Positions 46,500 through 55,070 of a stretch of DNA of 62,764 bases are shown here, in pieces (the stretch's first letter is position 1; every line of letters begins with the position of its first letter). The translations under genes and the position numbers were made by a program. The notes under the pieces are model-generated. The model saw nothing but the letters and a program-made list of their open reading frames with translations. It was not told the origin of the DNA and made no database searches. Source of the DNA: Planctomycetota bacterium (GTDB lineage Bacteria > Planctomycetota > Planctomycetia > Pirellulales > UBA7805); contig QQVP01000128.1 in NCBI GenBank assembly GCA_003389215.1, forward strand, positions 1 to 62,764, given 5' to 3'.

Positions 46500-48101
46500 A
46501 TGAACGTCCTGCCACGTTTGCTCACGAAGATCGCGCTGGGCAGCTTCGGCTTGTCTCTGCTGCTGGCAACGACCGCGGGATCCGCCGCAGAACTAAACTG
46601 GCGCGCTGCCGGCCCGACGACGTCGCAGCGCATGGCTCCGCCGCAGAACGACAAGATCCGCGGCACGCGATTGCACTCGCCGCCGCAACGGCTCGTGGCC
46701 AACGAAGCCGTCACGTCGGAGGAAGAGTCGAAGAAGGCCGCCGCGGAGGAGAAGTCCGAGCAGGACCAGAAGCGCGCCCCCGCCAAGTCGCGCCGTCCGA
46801 CGACGAGCAACAAGACGCGGCAAATCGCCCATACGGAATCGACCAAGACGAAGTCGACCACGCGTCGCGTGAAGAAGGCCGCCGCGACGGCACCCGCCAA
46901 GAAGCGAGCCACCCGCGTCGCCAAGTCAGCGGGCCAGGAACCGGCTCCACGCGTCGCCCAGACAAAGAAGTCGAAGGGCGTGCGTCAGGCCTCGGCCTAC
47001 ACGCCCTCGTCGAAGCTGCTGGCTCCCTGGCAACGGGGTGCCGCGGCCTACGGCATGCCGGGCATTCGCACGGCGGCCCGCACTTCGCGAACGCTGATCA
47101 GCGATGACGAAGTCGTGCCCCAGGGCGAGATCGTCGTCGAACCGGAAACGATGCACGGCATGGGCGACATCTATGGCGATTCCGGTTCGTTCGGCGACGG
47201 AAGTTGCTGTGGATCGTGTGGCGACGCCGGTTGCTGTGGTTCCTGCAGTGGCGGCTCGTGCGGCGACTGCGGCAATTGCGGCGACACCTCGTGCTGCTTC
47301 CCGTTCATCCTGCCGCGACTCGATAACATCACGATCTTCGGCGGTCCCGAGGCCTTCAAGGGTCCCGGCGACCTCGGCGAAAACGGCGACTTCGGATTCG
47401 GCGTCGGCATCAACGCCGGCGGCGCGATCTTCCCGTGCCACAAGATCGGCTACCAAATCGGTTACCGCTACGTCGGTAGCAACTTCAACGGCGCCCAGTT
47501 CGGCACCACGTTCCTCGACGACACGCGTTCCCAGTCGTTCTTCACGGCCGGTATCTTTCGTCGAGCTCGCCATTGCTGCCCCTGGCAGTGGGGCATCGCC
47601 TACGACTATCTGCACGATCGCTACCACTACGACGCCGACCTCTCGCAGGTCCGCATCGAACTTAGCCGCAAGGCCTGTTGGGGCAATGAGCTGGGTGTGC
47701 TCGTGATGCAGAAGGTCGACGAACAGGACCAGACCGACACCTTGATCTCGACCAATATGCTGCTGACTCTCGAAGCGCAGAATCAGTACCTGTTCTTTAT
47801 CCGACGTCAGTTCGACAATTGTGGCGAAGGCCGCCTTTGGGGTGGTGTCTCGGGCGACGACGGCGGAATCGTCGGCGGCGATCTCCGCATGCCCATCACG
47901 TCGAGCCTGGCCGTCAACGCCGGTTTCAACTACCTCTTTGCCGAGGGCGAGACACCCTTTGCTCAAGAGCAGGACTCCTACGGCGTGTCCATCAACCTGG
48001 TGTGGCACCCGCGCTGCAGTGCCCGCTCGGCGGCGAAGAATCCCTTCCGGCCCTTGTTCGACGTGGCGAACAACAACACCTTTTTCACGCGGGTCGAATA
48101 A
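46500..48101 (+). CDS. DUF6666-like exported barrel protein with Cys-rich loop
   Basis: 533 residues. A signal peptide (about 1-29) is followed by a long basic Lys/Ala/Thr/Ser-rich region (about 45-165, EEESKKAAAEEKSEQDQKR, KKAAATAPAKKRATRV) that is probably disordered. Then comes a Gly/Cys-rich segment with 15 or so cysteines (about 238-265, pattern CCxxCGDxGCC). The C-terminal ~270 residues form repeated beta strands (FGFGVGINAGGAIFPC, GYQIGYRYVGSNFNGAQFG, WGIAYDYLHDRYHYDADLS, NAGFNYLFAEGE), consistent with an outer-membrane barrel of the planctomycete DUF6666 type. The Cys cluster suggests disulfide crosslinking or metal binding. SD AGGAAGG is strong. Confidence 0.78.
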   Translation: MNVLPRLLTKIALGSFGLSLLLATTAGSAAELNWRAAGPTTSQRMAPPQNDKIRGTRLHSPPQRLVANEAVTSEEESKKAAAEEKSEQDQKRAPAKSRRPTTSNKTRQIAHTESTKTKSTTRRVKKAAATAPAKKRATRVAKSAGQEPAPRVAQTKKSKGVRQASAYTPSSKLLAPWQRGAAAYGMPGIRTAARTSRTLISDDEVVPQGEIVVEPETMHGMGDIYGDSGSFGDGSCCGSCGDAGCCGSCSGGSCGDCGNCGDTSCCFPFILPRLDNITIFGGPEAFKGPGDLGENGDFGFGVGINAGGAIFPCHKIGYQIGYRYVGSNFNGAQFGTTFLDDTRSQSFFTAGIFRRARHCCPWQWGIAYDYLHDRYHYDADLSQVRIELSRKACWGNELGVLVMQKVDEQDQTDTLISTNMLLTLEAQNQYLFFIRRQFDNCGEGRLWGGVSGDDGGIVGGDLRMPITSSLAVNAGFNYLFAEGETPFAQEQDSYGVSINLVWHPRCSARSAAKNPFRPLFDVANNNTFFTRVE

Positions 48102-48252
48102 ACCAGTCGACGGCATAATCCGTTTCGGAGCGGGCGGCCCAGAGACCGTCACGTCCAATGCCACGACAACTTTGGCCTGAGCGCAGAAGAACTTCCACGA
48201 TCCGCGTTCGACTTTCGACGACCACCCGCGTCGTCTCTGAGGGGGGAACAAG

Positions 48253-48927
48253 ATGTTCGAGTCCAAGCCGCTACGGCTGTGCGTGACCGGTCTCTGCTGC
48301 CTGGGCCTTTGCGGCCCGGCCGGCACGGCGACGCTGGCCGCCGACCCGAGTGCCGGCAGTGCGACGCTGGCCGCCGACCCGAGTGCCGGCACCGTGACGC
48401 TTTTGGCCCGCACGCAAACGGCCGCCGACGCAACGCCCGCCTCGAGTTCAGGTCTGTCGACCACGCCACCGTCGACCACGCCACCGTCGACAACGCGACC
48501 GTCGACCAACTCGATTCGCGACGTCACGCTCGACCAGGACGGCAGCCTGCGAGGGCAGCTGCTCGACCAACATAGCGCCGCAAAGGCCGGTACCCGCGTG
48601 GAACTCGTGCAGCGCGGAGACGTGGTCGCCGCCTCGACCATCGACGCCGAAGGCAATTTCCGCTTCGCCGGTCTCTCCGGCGGGCTCTATCAGGTCCGCA
48701 CGGCACAGGCCAGCCGACTCGTCCGGGCCTGGCGGGCGGGCACCGCTCCGCCCCATGCTCGCAACGGCTTACTCCTGGTCGCCGACAGGCAGACCGTCCG
48801 GGGCAACTTCGGCGGCATCACCGACGGCGTCTTCCGCGCCGAAGAGTGGCGATCGATGATCGCCCTGGGTGCCGTGATTGGCGCGGGGGCCGCGGTCCAG
48901 GGCGTACGGCAGAACGACGCCAGCTAG
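48253..48927 (+). CDS. Exported protein with carboxypeptidase-regulatory-like domain and tandem repeats
   Basis: ATG 48253 follows GAGGGGGGAACAAG. The 224 residues start with a signal peptide (about 1-30). Two exact-length 11-residue repeats (ATLAADPSAG) and then STTPP-STTPP-STTRP repeats form a low-complexity linker. A carboxypeptidase-regulatory/CNA-B-like beta domain follows (about 95-165, GSLRGQLLDQHSAAKAGTRVE, GNFRFAGLSGGLYQVRT). The C-terminal hydrophobic segment (MIALGAVIGAGAAVQGV) may anchor it. It follows the barrel protein by 151 bp on the same strand. Function unknown. Confidence 0.75.
   Translation: MFESKPLRLCVTGLCCLGLCGPAGTATLAADPSAGSATLAADPSAGTVTLLARTQTAADATPASSSGLSTTPPSTTPPSTTRPSTNSIRDVTLDQDGSLRGQLLDQHSAAKAGTRVELVQRGDVVAASTIDAEGNFRFAGLSGGLYQVRTAQASRLVRAWRAGTAPPHARNGLLLVADRQTVRGNFGGITDGVFRAEEWRSMIALGAVIGAGAAVQGVRQNDAS
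48328..48501. repeat. In-gene tandem repeats (33-bp x2 and 15-bp x3)
   Basis: A 33-bp unit is repeated at 48328-48360 and 48361-48393 with only the last two bases changed. A 15-bp unit (TCGACCACGCCACCG-type) is repeated at 48457-48501. All keep the reading frame. Confidence 0.85.
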
Positions 48928-48967
48928 CTTGGTCTGCCCACGCCGGCAAGACGTCCGGCGACGGCGC

Positions 48968-49804
48968 CTACTCGCTCCGCTTCCAGCTGGCCGCTTCTTC
49001 TCCATCGAGCCGCAGCGTTAAACACTTCGCGCTGCCGCCCGCTTTGAGGAATTCGTCAAGCGGCGTCGCGTGCGTCTGGAAGTTGCGGGCTCGCAACGCT
49101 TCTACGAGCCGCGGCGAGGCCCCGTTCATCACCACGTCGCGCCCCACGACCACCGCGTTGCAACACAGCCGCCGGGCTTCCTCCTCGGTCACCGCGATCA
49201 GGTCGCCGACCAGCTCCTCCATCACGCGACGACCATAATCGTCGAGCGCCTCGGGATAGTACAGCGCCGTCTTCTCATCGAGCGGGCAGAAGCAGGTATC
49301 GATGTGGTAGAAGTACGGGTCGACCAGCTCGAGTGGAATCACTCGCACGCCCAGCATCTGGCCCAAGTCCTGCAGACCGCCGACGTCGCTGCGTAGCCGG
49401 TAGCCGGCAAAAAGCGTGTCGCCGCAGAACAAGGCGTCGCCCGCCCCCTCGAAGTAGCAACCTTCGGGCAGCGTCTCGATCTGCCAGCCTTGGCCCTCGA
49501 ACCAGGCGGTCGTGTGCGCGACTTCACCCTGGCGTTCCGCGTGGCGGAAGTGGGCCATGACGACGCGATTCTGAAACACCATTCCGGCGTTGGCGGTGAA
49601 GACCAGATCGGGCAGCTCTTCGACCGGATCGAGCGTTGAGACCTGCGCCCCCAGCTTCTCCAACAGCGCCCGCAGATCGTTCCATTGCTGCGCGGCGCGG
49701 GTATGGCTGACCGGGTGCGTACGGTCCATCCAGGGATTGATTTCGTATTGAATACGAAAGTGGTCCGGCGGACACATCAGGATGTGCGGCTGTGGCGAAC
49801 TCAA
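48968..49804 (-). CDS. Amidinotransferase-fold arginine dihydrolase/DDAH-like enzyme
   Basis: 278 residues of the guanidino-group-modifying enzyme fold. Key residues are visible: N72 in VFTANAG, the EGAGDALF segment (120-126), H167 in YHIDTCFCP, and the nucleophile C261 in GGSAKCLTLRL. DDAH, arginine deiminase and the cyanobacterial arginine dihydrolase ArgZ/AgrE share this core. The Asn in TANAG (rather than Asp) recalls the dihydrolase, from memory of that enzyme. The adjacent upstream gene encodes the second half of AgrE, so arginine to ornithine plus CO2 and ammonia is the preferred prediction. The 66-bp gap indicates cotranscription. Confidence 0.82.
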   Translation of the reverse strand: MSSPQPHILMCPPDHFRIQYEINPWMDRTHPVSHTRAAQQWNDLRALLEKLGAQVSTLDPVEELPDLVFTANAGMVFQNRVVMAHFRHAERQGEVAHTTAWFEGQGWQIETLPEGCYFEGAGDALFCGDTLFAGYRLRSDVGGLQDLGQMLGVRVIPLELVDPYFYHIDTCFCPLDEKTALYYPEALDDYGRRVMEELVGDLIAVTEEEARRLCCNAVVVGRDVVMNGASPRLVEALRARNFQTHATPLDEFLKAGGSAKCLTLRLDGEEAASWKRSE

Positions 49805-49870
49805 TGCAAGATTTCCCTTACTCCGCCTTCCCTTACTCCGCCATCGACCTCGGCAGCTGCCGCCGGACGA

Positions 49871-51148
49871 CTAGTCGGCGCCAGCCGCCTCGAGCGACTC
49901 GAGCTCCTGTACCAGCACGCGCAGAAATGGTTCGACGTCCGTCACCAGACCGATCGTCTGGAAGGAACCACGATCGCTCAGCTTGATCACCGTCGAGGGG
50001 TTGATGTCGACGCAGACGACCTTGACCCAGGCCGGCAGCAGATTGCCCACCGCCACCGAGTGCAACGTGGTGGCGATCATCAAACAGAAGTCGACGTCGC
50101 GGACCTTGGCGCGCATCTGCTCCTGGGCCGCCACCGCGTCGGTGATGACCTCGGGCAGTGGACCGTCGTCACGAATGCTGCCCGCCAGAAGAAAGTCGAC
50201 GTCGTTCTTGACGCAGGCGTGCATGATGCCCGAGGTAAGCACCCCGCTGCGAACTGCCTCGGCGATGCCGCCGACGCGACGCATACGATTGATCGCGCGT
50301 AGATGGTGTTCGTGGCCTGCCTCGGCCAGGTGCCCCCGATCGACATGCACGCCCAGACTCGTGCCGAACAGCGACTGCTCGATGTCGTGCGTGGCCAGGG
50401 CATTGCCAGCGAAGAGCAAGTCGACGTAGCCTTGCTCGATGAGCCCGCAGAGATGATGACCGCTGCCGGTGTGCACGATTGCCGGACCGCCGACGATAAG
50501 CGTCTTGCCGCCCTCCTTGCGATTTCGGTACATCTCGTGGGCAATCTCGCGGACGGCCGCCCCCTTGGGCTTTTCCGTCGAGACGTTGCTGTTCATAAAC
50601 TCGAACACCTGACCTTCGTGGTCGCGTTGATGCGGAATCACACGGACGCCGGCGTGTCCGATCACGATCGACATGCCCTGCTTCACGTTGAGCATCGGCA
50701 CGCAGCGCGGCACCGCCGCGGCCCCCTCCCCTTCGACGACGATGCCGCAGTCCATTTCCTGCTCGCGAACCTCGATCCACTTACCGTCGACGCGAACTTC
50801 CGTCTTCTGATTGGTCGTGCTGTAGAAGCCCTCGGGAAAGGCCCCGTCCAGGTCGGCCTCCTCGCGACGACAATCCTGGGCGTGGGTCGGTGCCGCCCCG
50901 TGATCGCTGATTTGGCCCAAGAGATCGGCGAGCGCGTCTTCCGATTCGGCCATGACGTCGATCACGGCGTAGCTCGGCTCGTGGCGCCCCTGGCCGACGT
51001 TAATCTGTTTGATGCGAAAGGCCCCGCCGCCGCCAGTCACCGCGTCGAGGATCTTCGGCAACAGCAGGCTGTCGATAATGTGGCCGCTAACTTCCACTTC
51101 CTCGACAAACGGAAGCGACTTGGACGGCTCCGAGGCGGCTGACGACAT
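49871..51148 (-). CDS. TIGR00300/LOR-SDH family protein, probable ornithine cyclodeaminase
   Basis: Start ATG 51148 (MSSAASEPSKSLPFVEEVEV) gives 425 residues. The N-terminal LOR/SDH domain (VEEVEVSGHIIDSLLLPKILD ... INVGQGRHEPSYAVIDV) precedes a C-terminal Rossmann-like part with TLIVGGPAIVHTGSGHHL, DLLFAGNALATHDIEQSLFGTSLG and VCVDINPSTVIKL. This architecture corresponds to the C-terminal half of cyanobacterial AgrE/ArgZ and to archaeal ornithine cyclodeaminases, which convert ornithine to proline and ammonia with NAD. Together with the gene downstream it would complete arginine to proline. Confidence 0.85.
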   Translation of the reverse strand: MSSAASEPSKSLPFVEEVEVSGHIIDSLLLPKILDAVTGGGGAFRIKQINVGQGRHEPSYAVIDVMAESEDALADLLGQISDHGAAPTHAQDCRREEADLDGAFPEGFYSTTNQKTEVRVDGKWIEVREQEMDCGIVVEGEGAAAVPRCVPMLNVKQGMSIVIGHAGVRVIPHQRDHEGQVFEFMNSNVSTEKPKGAAVREIAHEMYRNRKEGGKTLIVGGPAIVHTGSGHHLCGLIEQGYVDLLFAGNALATHDIEQSLFGTSLGVHVDRGHLAEAGHEHHLRAINRMRRVGGIAEAVRSGVLTSGIMHACVKNDVDFLLAGSIRDDGPLPEVITDAVAAQEQMRAKVRDVDFCLMIATTLHSVAVGNLLPAWVKVVCVDINPSTVIKLSDRGSFQTIGLVTDVEPFLRVLVQELESLEAAGAD

Positions 51149-51592
51149 CGATTTCCTACTCCTTTTCCTACGGAACTTCCTACGCAGCTCTTCCTGCGCC
51201 TGGCCCAAACTCCCGGGGCAAACCTGCCCAGACGTCGCGTTGACGTCGGCGCCGTCCGCTCGGTGCGGGGCGGCCGCCTGATCCGCCGGCACCGGAACCA
51301 CCGTCAATGCAGCGGCGGACGATCGGGACACGAAAAGCCAAAATTCTACCCCGCCGACAAACGGAGCGGCAATGACCGACAGCTGGCTCGCCCCACACAG
51401 GCACTAGAGCGTTTTTCAGATCGATGTAGGGTCTTCGGCGCCCGCGAGGCAAGTTTGACAAGGAGACCGAAGCAGGCGAATCCAGGAGATTCGTCGATGC
51501 AGGTCGACAACGTCAAACGCGGTCGTAGCCCGCCGAGACCCAACAGGGAAATGAGAAGCGCTCTAGGCCGCGCCGCTACGTTCAACGACTGT
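51149..51592. other. Intergenic region containing dispersed repeat copy 2
   Basis: 444 bp without a gene; its right half is the 163-bp repeat at 51404-51566. The promoter of the LOR/SDH gene should lie in the left half. Confidence 0.5.
51404..51566. repeat. Dispersed 163-bp repeat, copy 2
   Basis: CTAGAGCG at 51404 and CGCTCTAG at 51566 form the terminal inversion. The internal hairpin GGCGAATC-CAGGA-GATTCGTC (51475-51495) matches that of copy 1, with one T-A pair replaced by C-G and one A-U by G-U. Like copy 1 it borders a gene 3' end (27 bp from the DUF1080-type stop). Confidence 0.85.
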
Positions 51593-52453
51593 CTAGCGGC
51601 TTTCGCGGTGGCGGTCGCCTGGAACGGCTTCTTCACGAGCGGTCTCTTCGTCAGCCGTGGCGTCGCCAGCCGCCTCATCCGTCGCCGCGGCGGTGGGGGC
51701 CGGCTTGACCAGCTTCACATTCCGCAAGGCAGCCGACGTGTACCAGGTCGCGATGCCCAACGGACGCATCGGCTCCTGTTCCCACCAGATGTCGAAGTCA
51801 TGCCCGGCCGTGTCAACGTCGATCAGTTGCTCGTCGTCGATCCAGACCGAGATCTGTTCCGCCGTGACGCGCAGCCGAATGGCGTACCACTGCCCTTCGC
51901 GAAAGTCCTGCCAGCTGGCCGACTCGTTGTCGCTGGCCGGCACGCTGTCGATGTTCGACAGTCCGACGACCCCGCCACCCCAACCACCCACGATCAAGGA
52001 GCAATACTGTTCGCCCACGGGAAAGGTCAAACCACAGAAGAAGTCACCACCGCCGGTCCGCATCGCCTCGAGCGAAATTTCGTAATCGAGCTTCGGCGTC
52101 GCGCCGCTGCGGCGAATGCCGGTGGCCGGGCTTCCCATCTCCAACTCGATGCGGCCGTCGCGGACCGTCACCTCGCCATGCGCGGCGAAGTCCGCCTCGT
52201 CGGCGATCTCCCAGCCGGCGAGCGTGCGGCCATCGAACAGCGACCGCGGCGAGTTTGCCCGAGCTTGCTGGGCCGCGACGCGGGACGGCACATTGGCCGC
52301 CGCCGAATTCACCCGACACGCGGTCCGCCGAGTTCGGCCCCGGCGACGCCCCCACGGTCCCGCCGCCGCCAGGTCGACCCCCAGGGCCAGCACACACATC
52401 GCCACCAGCAGGCCGCGAATTCCCGGCTGGGATCGGAATCGTCGAGGGGGCAT
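51593..52453 (-). CDS. Exported DUF1080-type (concanavalin-like) protein
   Basis: Start ATG 52453 (MPPRRFRSQPGIRG) gives a signal peptide (LLVAMCVLALGVDLAAAG). The mature domain (about 70-250) starts SLFDGRTLAGWEIADE, the DUF1080/3-keto-glucoside hydrolase signature, followed by concanavalin-like strands (GEVTVRDGRIELEMG, DYEISLEAMRTGGGDFFCGLTF, WYAIRLRVTAEQISVWIDDEQL). DUF1080 proteins are numerous in planctomycetes and linked to polysaccharide binding or 3-keto-disaccharide hydrolysis. The C-terminal tail is Glu/Ala/Thr-rich. It is divergent from the RGG protein gene. Confidence 0.82.
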   Translation of the reverse strand: MPPRRFRSQPGIRGLLVAMCVLALGVDLAAAGPWGRRRGRTRRTACRVNSAAANVPSRVAAQQARANSPRSLFDGRTLAGWEIADEADFAAHGEVTVRDGRIELEMGSPATGIRRSGATPKLDYEISLEAMRTGGGDFFCGLTFPVGEQYCSLIVGGWGGGVVGLSNIDSVPASDNESASWQDFREGQWYAIRLRVTAEQISVWIDDEQLIDVDTAGHDFDIWWEQEPMRPLGIATWYTSAALRNVKLVKPAPTAAATDEAAGDATADEETAREEAVPGDRHRESR

Positions 52454-52801
52454 TTGCGGACGCGACGTTCGTGGACGGGCCAAGGCAGCACTCCGGGCGT
52501 TGGGGGCAGCATCGGGTGGCGACCCGCGGCCGCCTCCGGTTGTCTCGCAGACTCGTTTCTTTAGCATAGTCGACCGTCCGCAGGCGCCTCACCCGGCGAC
52601 GTTGCCGGCCGGGGGCGACCTTCTCAAGAGGTCGTCGCGACCGTTATAATAAGGTGCTTGGCGATGCCGCGATCTTGCGGAGAGTTCGCCTTCAGCTGCG
52701 AATTGCCACGCCGGCCGCTGCCGGCTTGGCGGGCTGCTAACTTGCGGACCGAAGCGGTCACACCTTACCCACGTTGCGAATCTCGGAAAGATTGGAAACC
52801 C
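52454..52801. other. Divergent regulatory region between DUF1080-type and RGG genes
   Basis: 348 bp between two starts, with a promoter at 52621-52650 for the plus-strand gene. A purine-rich ribosome site precedes 52802. Confidence 0.55.
52621..52650 (+). promoter_or_regulatory. Promoter candidate with dyad in spacer
   Basis: TTCTCA (52621-52626), 18-bp spacer, perfect TATAAT (52645-52650). The spacer contains GGTCG-TCG-CGACC (52630-52642), a perfect 5-bp dyad that could bind a regulator. The inferred leader to the ATG at 52802 is about 145 nt. Confidence 0.45.
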
Positions 52802-53995
52802 ATGGGCGACGAAACGAAAAAAACCAGCCACTGGGATTCCCTGGCCGACGAACTCGGTGCCGACATCGACCCCGAGGTGCTGGCTCAGCCTGAGGCCAAG
52901 GAGTTGCCCGAGACGGAAGAGACGGTCCAGGGAACGCCTTCGAAGTCGGCCATGCCGGAGCGACCGGCGACCGACTGGGGCGATCTGACCGCCTCGCTGG
53001 GCATCGAGACGCCCGCCAAGTTGCCTCCCCGCGCCGACGAGCCGACGGCCGAGCCGCCTGCGGGTCGTGCGACCGAGGCGACGACCGACGCGGTCATCGC
53101 CGAGGTTGCTGCGGAGCAGGAACAAGAAGTGGTCGCGGAAGCGGACGAACCGGCCGGCACTTTGGCGGCCGATCTGGAGACGGCCGACCTGGAGACGGCC
53201 GACGAGGTCGAGGACGACGATATCGTGATCGCCGAGATTGTCGAACCGGCCGATTCCGGCGACCGAGCACAAGCCGAGCGCGAGACAGACACCGCAGCAC
53301 AGCGCGAAGGTGACACCGAAACGGAACGCGAAGGTGACGACCGCCGACGGCGCCGACGAAGACGGCGCGGACGCGGTTCGAGATCGCGTGAAGATTCGTC
53401 CTCCGCGGAAGCGGAAGCCGAGGAAGTCGCCAGCAGTTCGCCCTTCGCCGAAGAGGTGGCCGAGTTGGAATCGTCGGTCGAATTCATCGGCGGCGAGGAC
53501 CTCTCCGACGAAGAAGAAGCCACATCCGACGAGTCCGGCGAGCAGCCGGAAGCCGAACCCGGCGAGGGTGACGACGACGAGTCACGCGGCTCGGGTCGAC
53601 GCCGACGACGACGTCGCGGAGGTCGACGCGGTCGAGGTTCTCGATCCTCCAGCGGCGACGACGCCGAGTCGAGCGCCGCCGCGCCCGCTGACGAGGAACG
53701 CGACGACGAAATCGACTTCGACGCCACCGACGCCGACGAAGACGACGTCGATGCCGATGCCGTCCCCACGGGCGACGAGCGACGCGAGTCTTCCGGGAAG
53801 AAGACCTCCCATCGAAACATTCCCACCTGGGACGAAGCGGTCGGCACGATCATCGACCGCAACATGGAGAATCGTAGTAGCCGACAGTCGAAGAACGGCT
53901 CGGGCAGCAAAGAGGGACGTCGACGTGGCGGTCGGGGTGGCCGCGGTCGGGGTGGCCGTGGTCGCGGTTCGAAGACCGCCAAGGGCGACACGTAG
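52802..53995 (+). CDS. Disordered acidic/Arg-rich protein with RGG tail, probable RNA binder
   Basis: ATG 52802 (MGDETKKTSHWDSLADELGA) gives 397 residues. Most of it is low complexity: long Glu/Asp/Ala stretches alternate with Arg tracts (RRRRRRRRRGRGSRSRED, RRRRRRRGGRRGRGSRSS). A short conserved-looking island (HRNIPTWDEAVGTIIDRNMENR, about 340-360) precedes a C-terminal RGG-type tail (RRRGGRGGRGRGGRGRG). No catalytic domain is present. Composition resembles scaffolding tails of RNase E-type proteins, so RNA binding or condensate formation is inferred. A five-residue repeat LETAD occurs twice in tandem near residue 130. Confidence 0.8.
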   Translation: MGDETKKTSHWDSLADELGADIDPEVLAQPEAKELPETEETVQGTPSKSAMPERPATDWGDLTASLGIETPAKLPPRADEPTAEPPAGRATEATTDAVIAEVAAEQEQEVVAEADEPAGTLAADLETADLETADEVEDDDIVIAEIVEPADSGDRAQAERETDTAAQREGDTETEREGDDRRRRRRRRRGRGSRSREDSSSAEAEAEEVASSSPFAEEVAELESSVEFIGGEDLSDEEEATSDESGEQPEAEPGEGDDDESRGSGRRRRRRRGGRRGRGSRSSSGDDAESSAAAPADEERDDEIDFDATDADEDDVDADAVPTGDERRESSGKKTSHRNIPTWDEAVGTIIDRNMENRSSRQSKNGSGSKEGRRRGGRGGRGRGGRGRGSKTAKGDT

Positions 53996-54040
53996 CCCCT
54001 GGCCCCGCGACAGGTCCTGGTTCGCGACCGCATCGAGTCC

Positions 54041-55054
54041 ATGACCTATCTGTTCGTCGGCCTGTCGGTGCTCGTGGCGATTCCCGCCCTGGTCGCCTTC
54101 GCCGCCTGGCGGCTCATCGTCTGGAGCCCTGGTGACCGTCGCCGCCGGCCGCCCGCACCGCTGGGCGAAGAAGCCCTTCAGGTTCGCGCCGCTTTGCAGT
54201 ACGAGTTGACGGAGCTGGCCGAGGAGATCGGCATTCGCGACGTCGCCACCCGCTACGAACAGCTCGTCGCCGCGGCCGAGCTGATCGAGCGCTCGCTCTC
54301 CGCCGCCGGCTACGAACCACGCCGCCTGCACCTCGACGACGAGGCCGCAGCCGTCGAGAAACCGGTCTGGAACCTGGAGGTCGAAGTCCGCGGTCGCGAC
54401 CTTGCGGACGAGATTCTCGTGGTCGGGGCCCACTACGACACGATTCCCGAGAGCCCCGGCGCCAACGACAACGGCAGCGCCGTCGTCGCCGCATTGGCCC
54501 TGGCCCGTGCGTTCGTCGACCGACAGCCCCGCCGCACCATTCGCTTCGTGTTCTTCGTCAACGAAGAATCGCCCTACTACATGACCGACGCGATGGGCAG
54601 CCTCCGCTACGCCGAAGACTGCCGTCGCCGGGGCGAACACGTCGCCGGCATGATCTGCCTGGAGACGATCGGCTACCAATCGACCGCGCCCGGCTCGCAG
54701 CGCTATCCGGCCCGCTGGATCGAGTACCTTTACCCGACGACCGGCGACTTCATCACCGTGGTCGGCAACATCGCTTCGCGGCGCTTGGTTCACGACGTCG
54801 TCCGCGGACTTCGCCGGGCCTCGTTTCCAACCGAGGGCATTGCCGCCCCGCGACTGCTCAAGGACATCTTCCGCTCCGACCACGCCGGGTTTTGGAAGTG
54901 TGGCTACCCGGCCCTGATGATCACCGACACGGCCAACTTCCGTTATCCCCACTACCACACGCCCGAGGACACGGTCGACAAGATCGACTTCGACTGGCTG
55001 ACCCGGCTGGTGCTCGCGCTGCGCGATTGCCTGGTCACGATGACCGAGGCATAG
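54041..55054 (+). CDS. M28-family zinc metallopeptidase, membrane-anchored
   Basis: 337 residues with an N-terminal membrane helix (about 3-27). The M28 aminopeptidase core follows: H131 and D133 in GAHYDT, D143 in GANDNGS, E175/E176 in FVNEES, and a C-terminal His near 306 in YPHYHTPEDT. These are the co-catalytic zinc ligands and base. It is probably an aminopeptidase or glutaminyl-cyclase-like protein facing the periplasm. It begins 45 bp after the RGG gene on the same strand. Confidence 0.9.
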   Translation: MTYLFVGLSVLVAIPALVAFAAWRLIVWSPGDRRRRPPAPLGEEALQVRAALQYELTELAEEIGIRDVATRYEQLVAAAELIERSLSAAGYEPRRLHLDDEAAAVEKPVWNLEVEVRGRDLADEILVVGAHYDTIPESPGANDNGSAVVAALALARAFVDRQPRRTIRFVFFVNEESPYYMTDAMGSLRYAEDCRRRGEHVAGMICLETIGYQSTAPGSQRYPARWIEYLYPTTGDFITVVGNIASRRLVHDVVRGLRRASFPTEGIAAPRLLKDIFRSDHAGFWKCGYPALMITDTANFRYPHYHTPEDTVDKIDFDWLTRLVLALRDCLVTMTEA

Positions 55055-55070
55055 CGGACTTGAGACGCAG

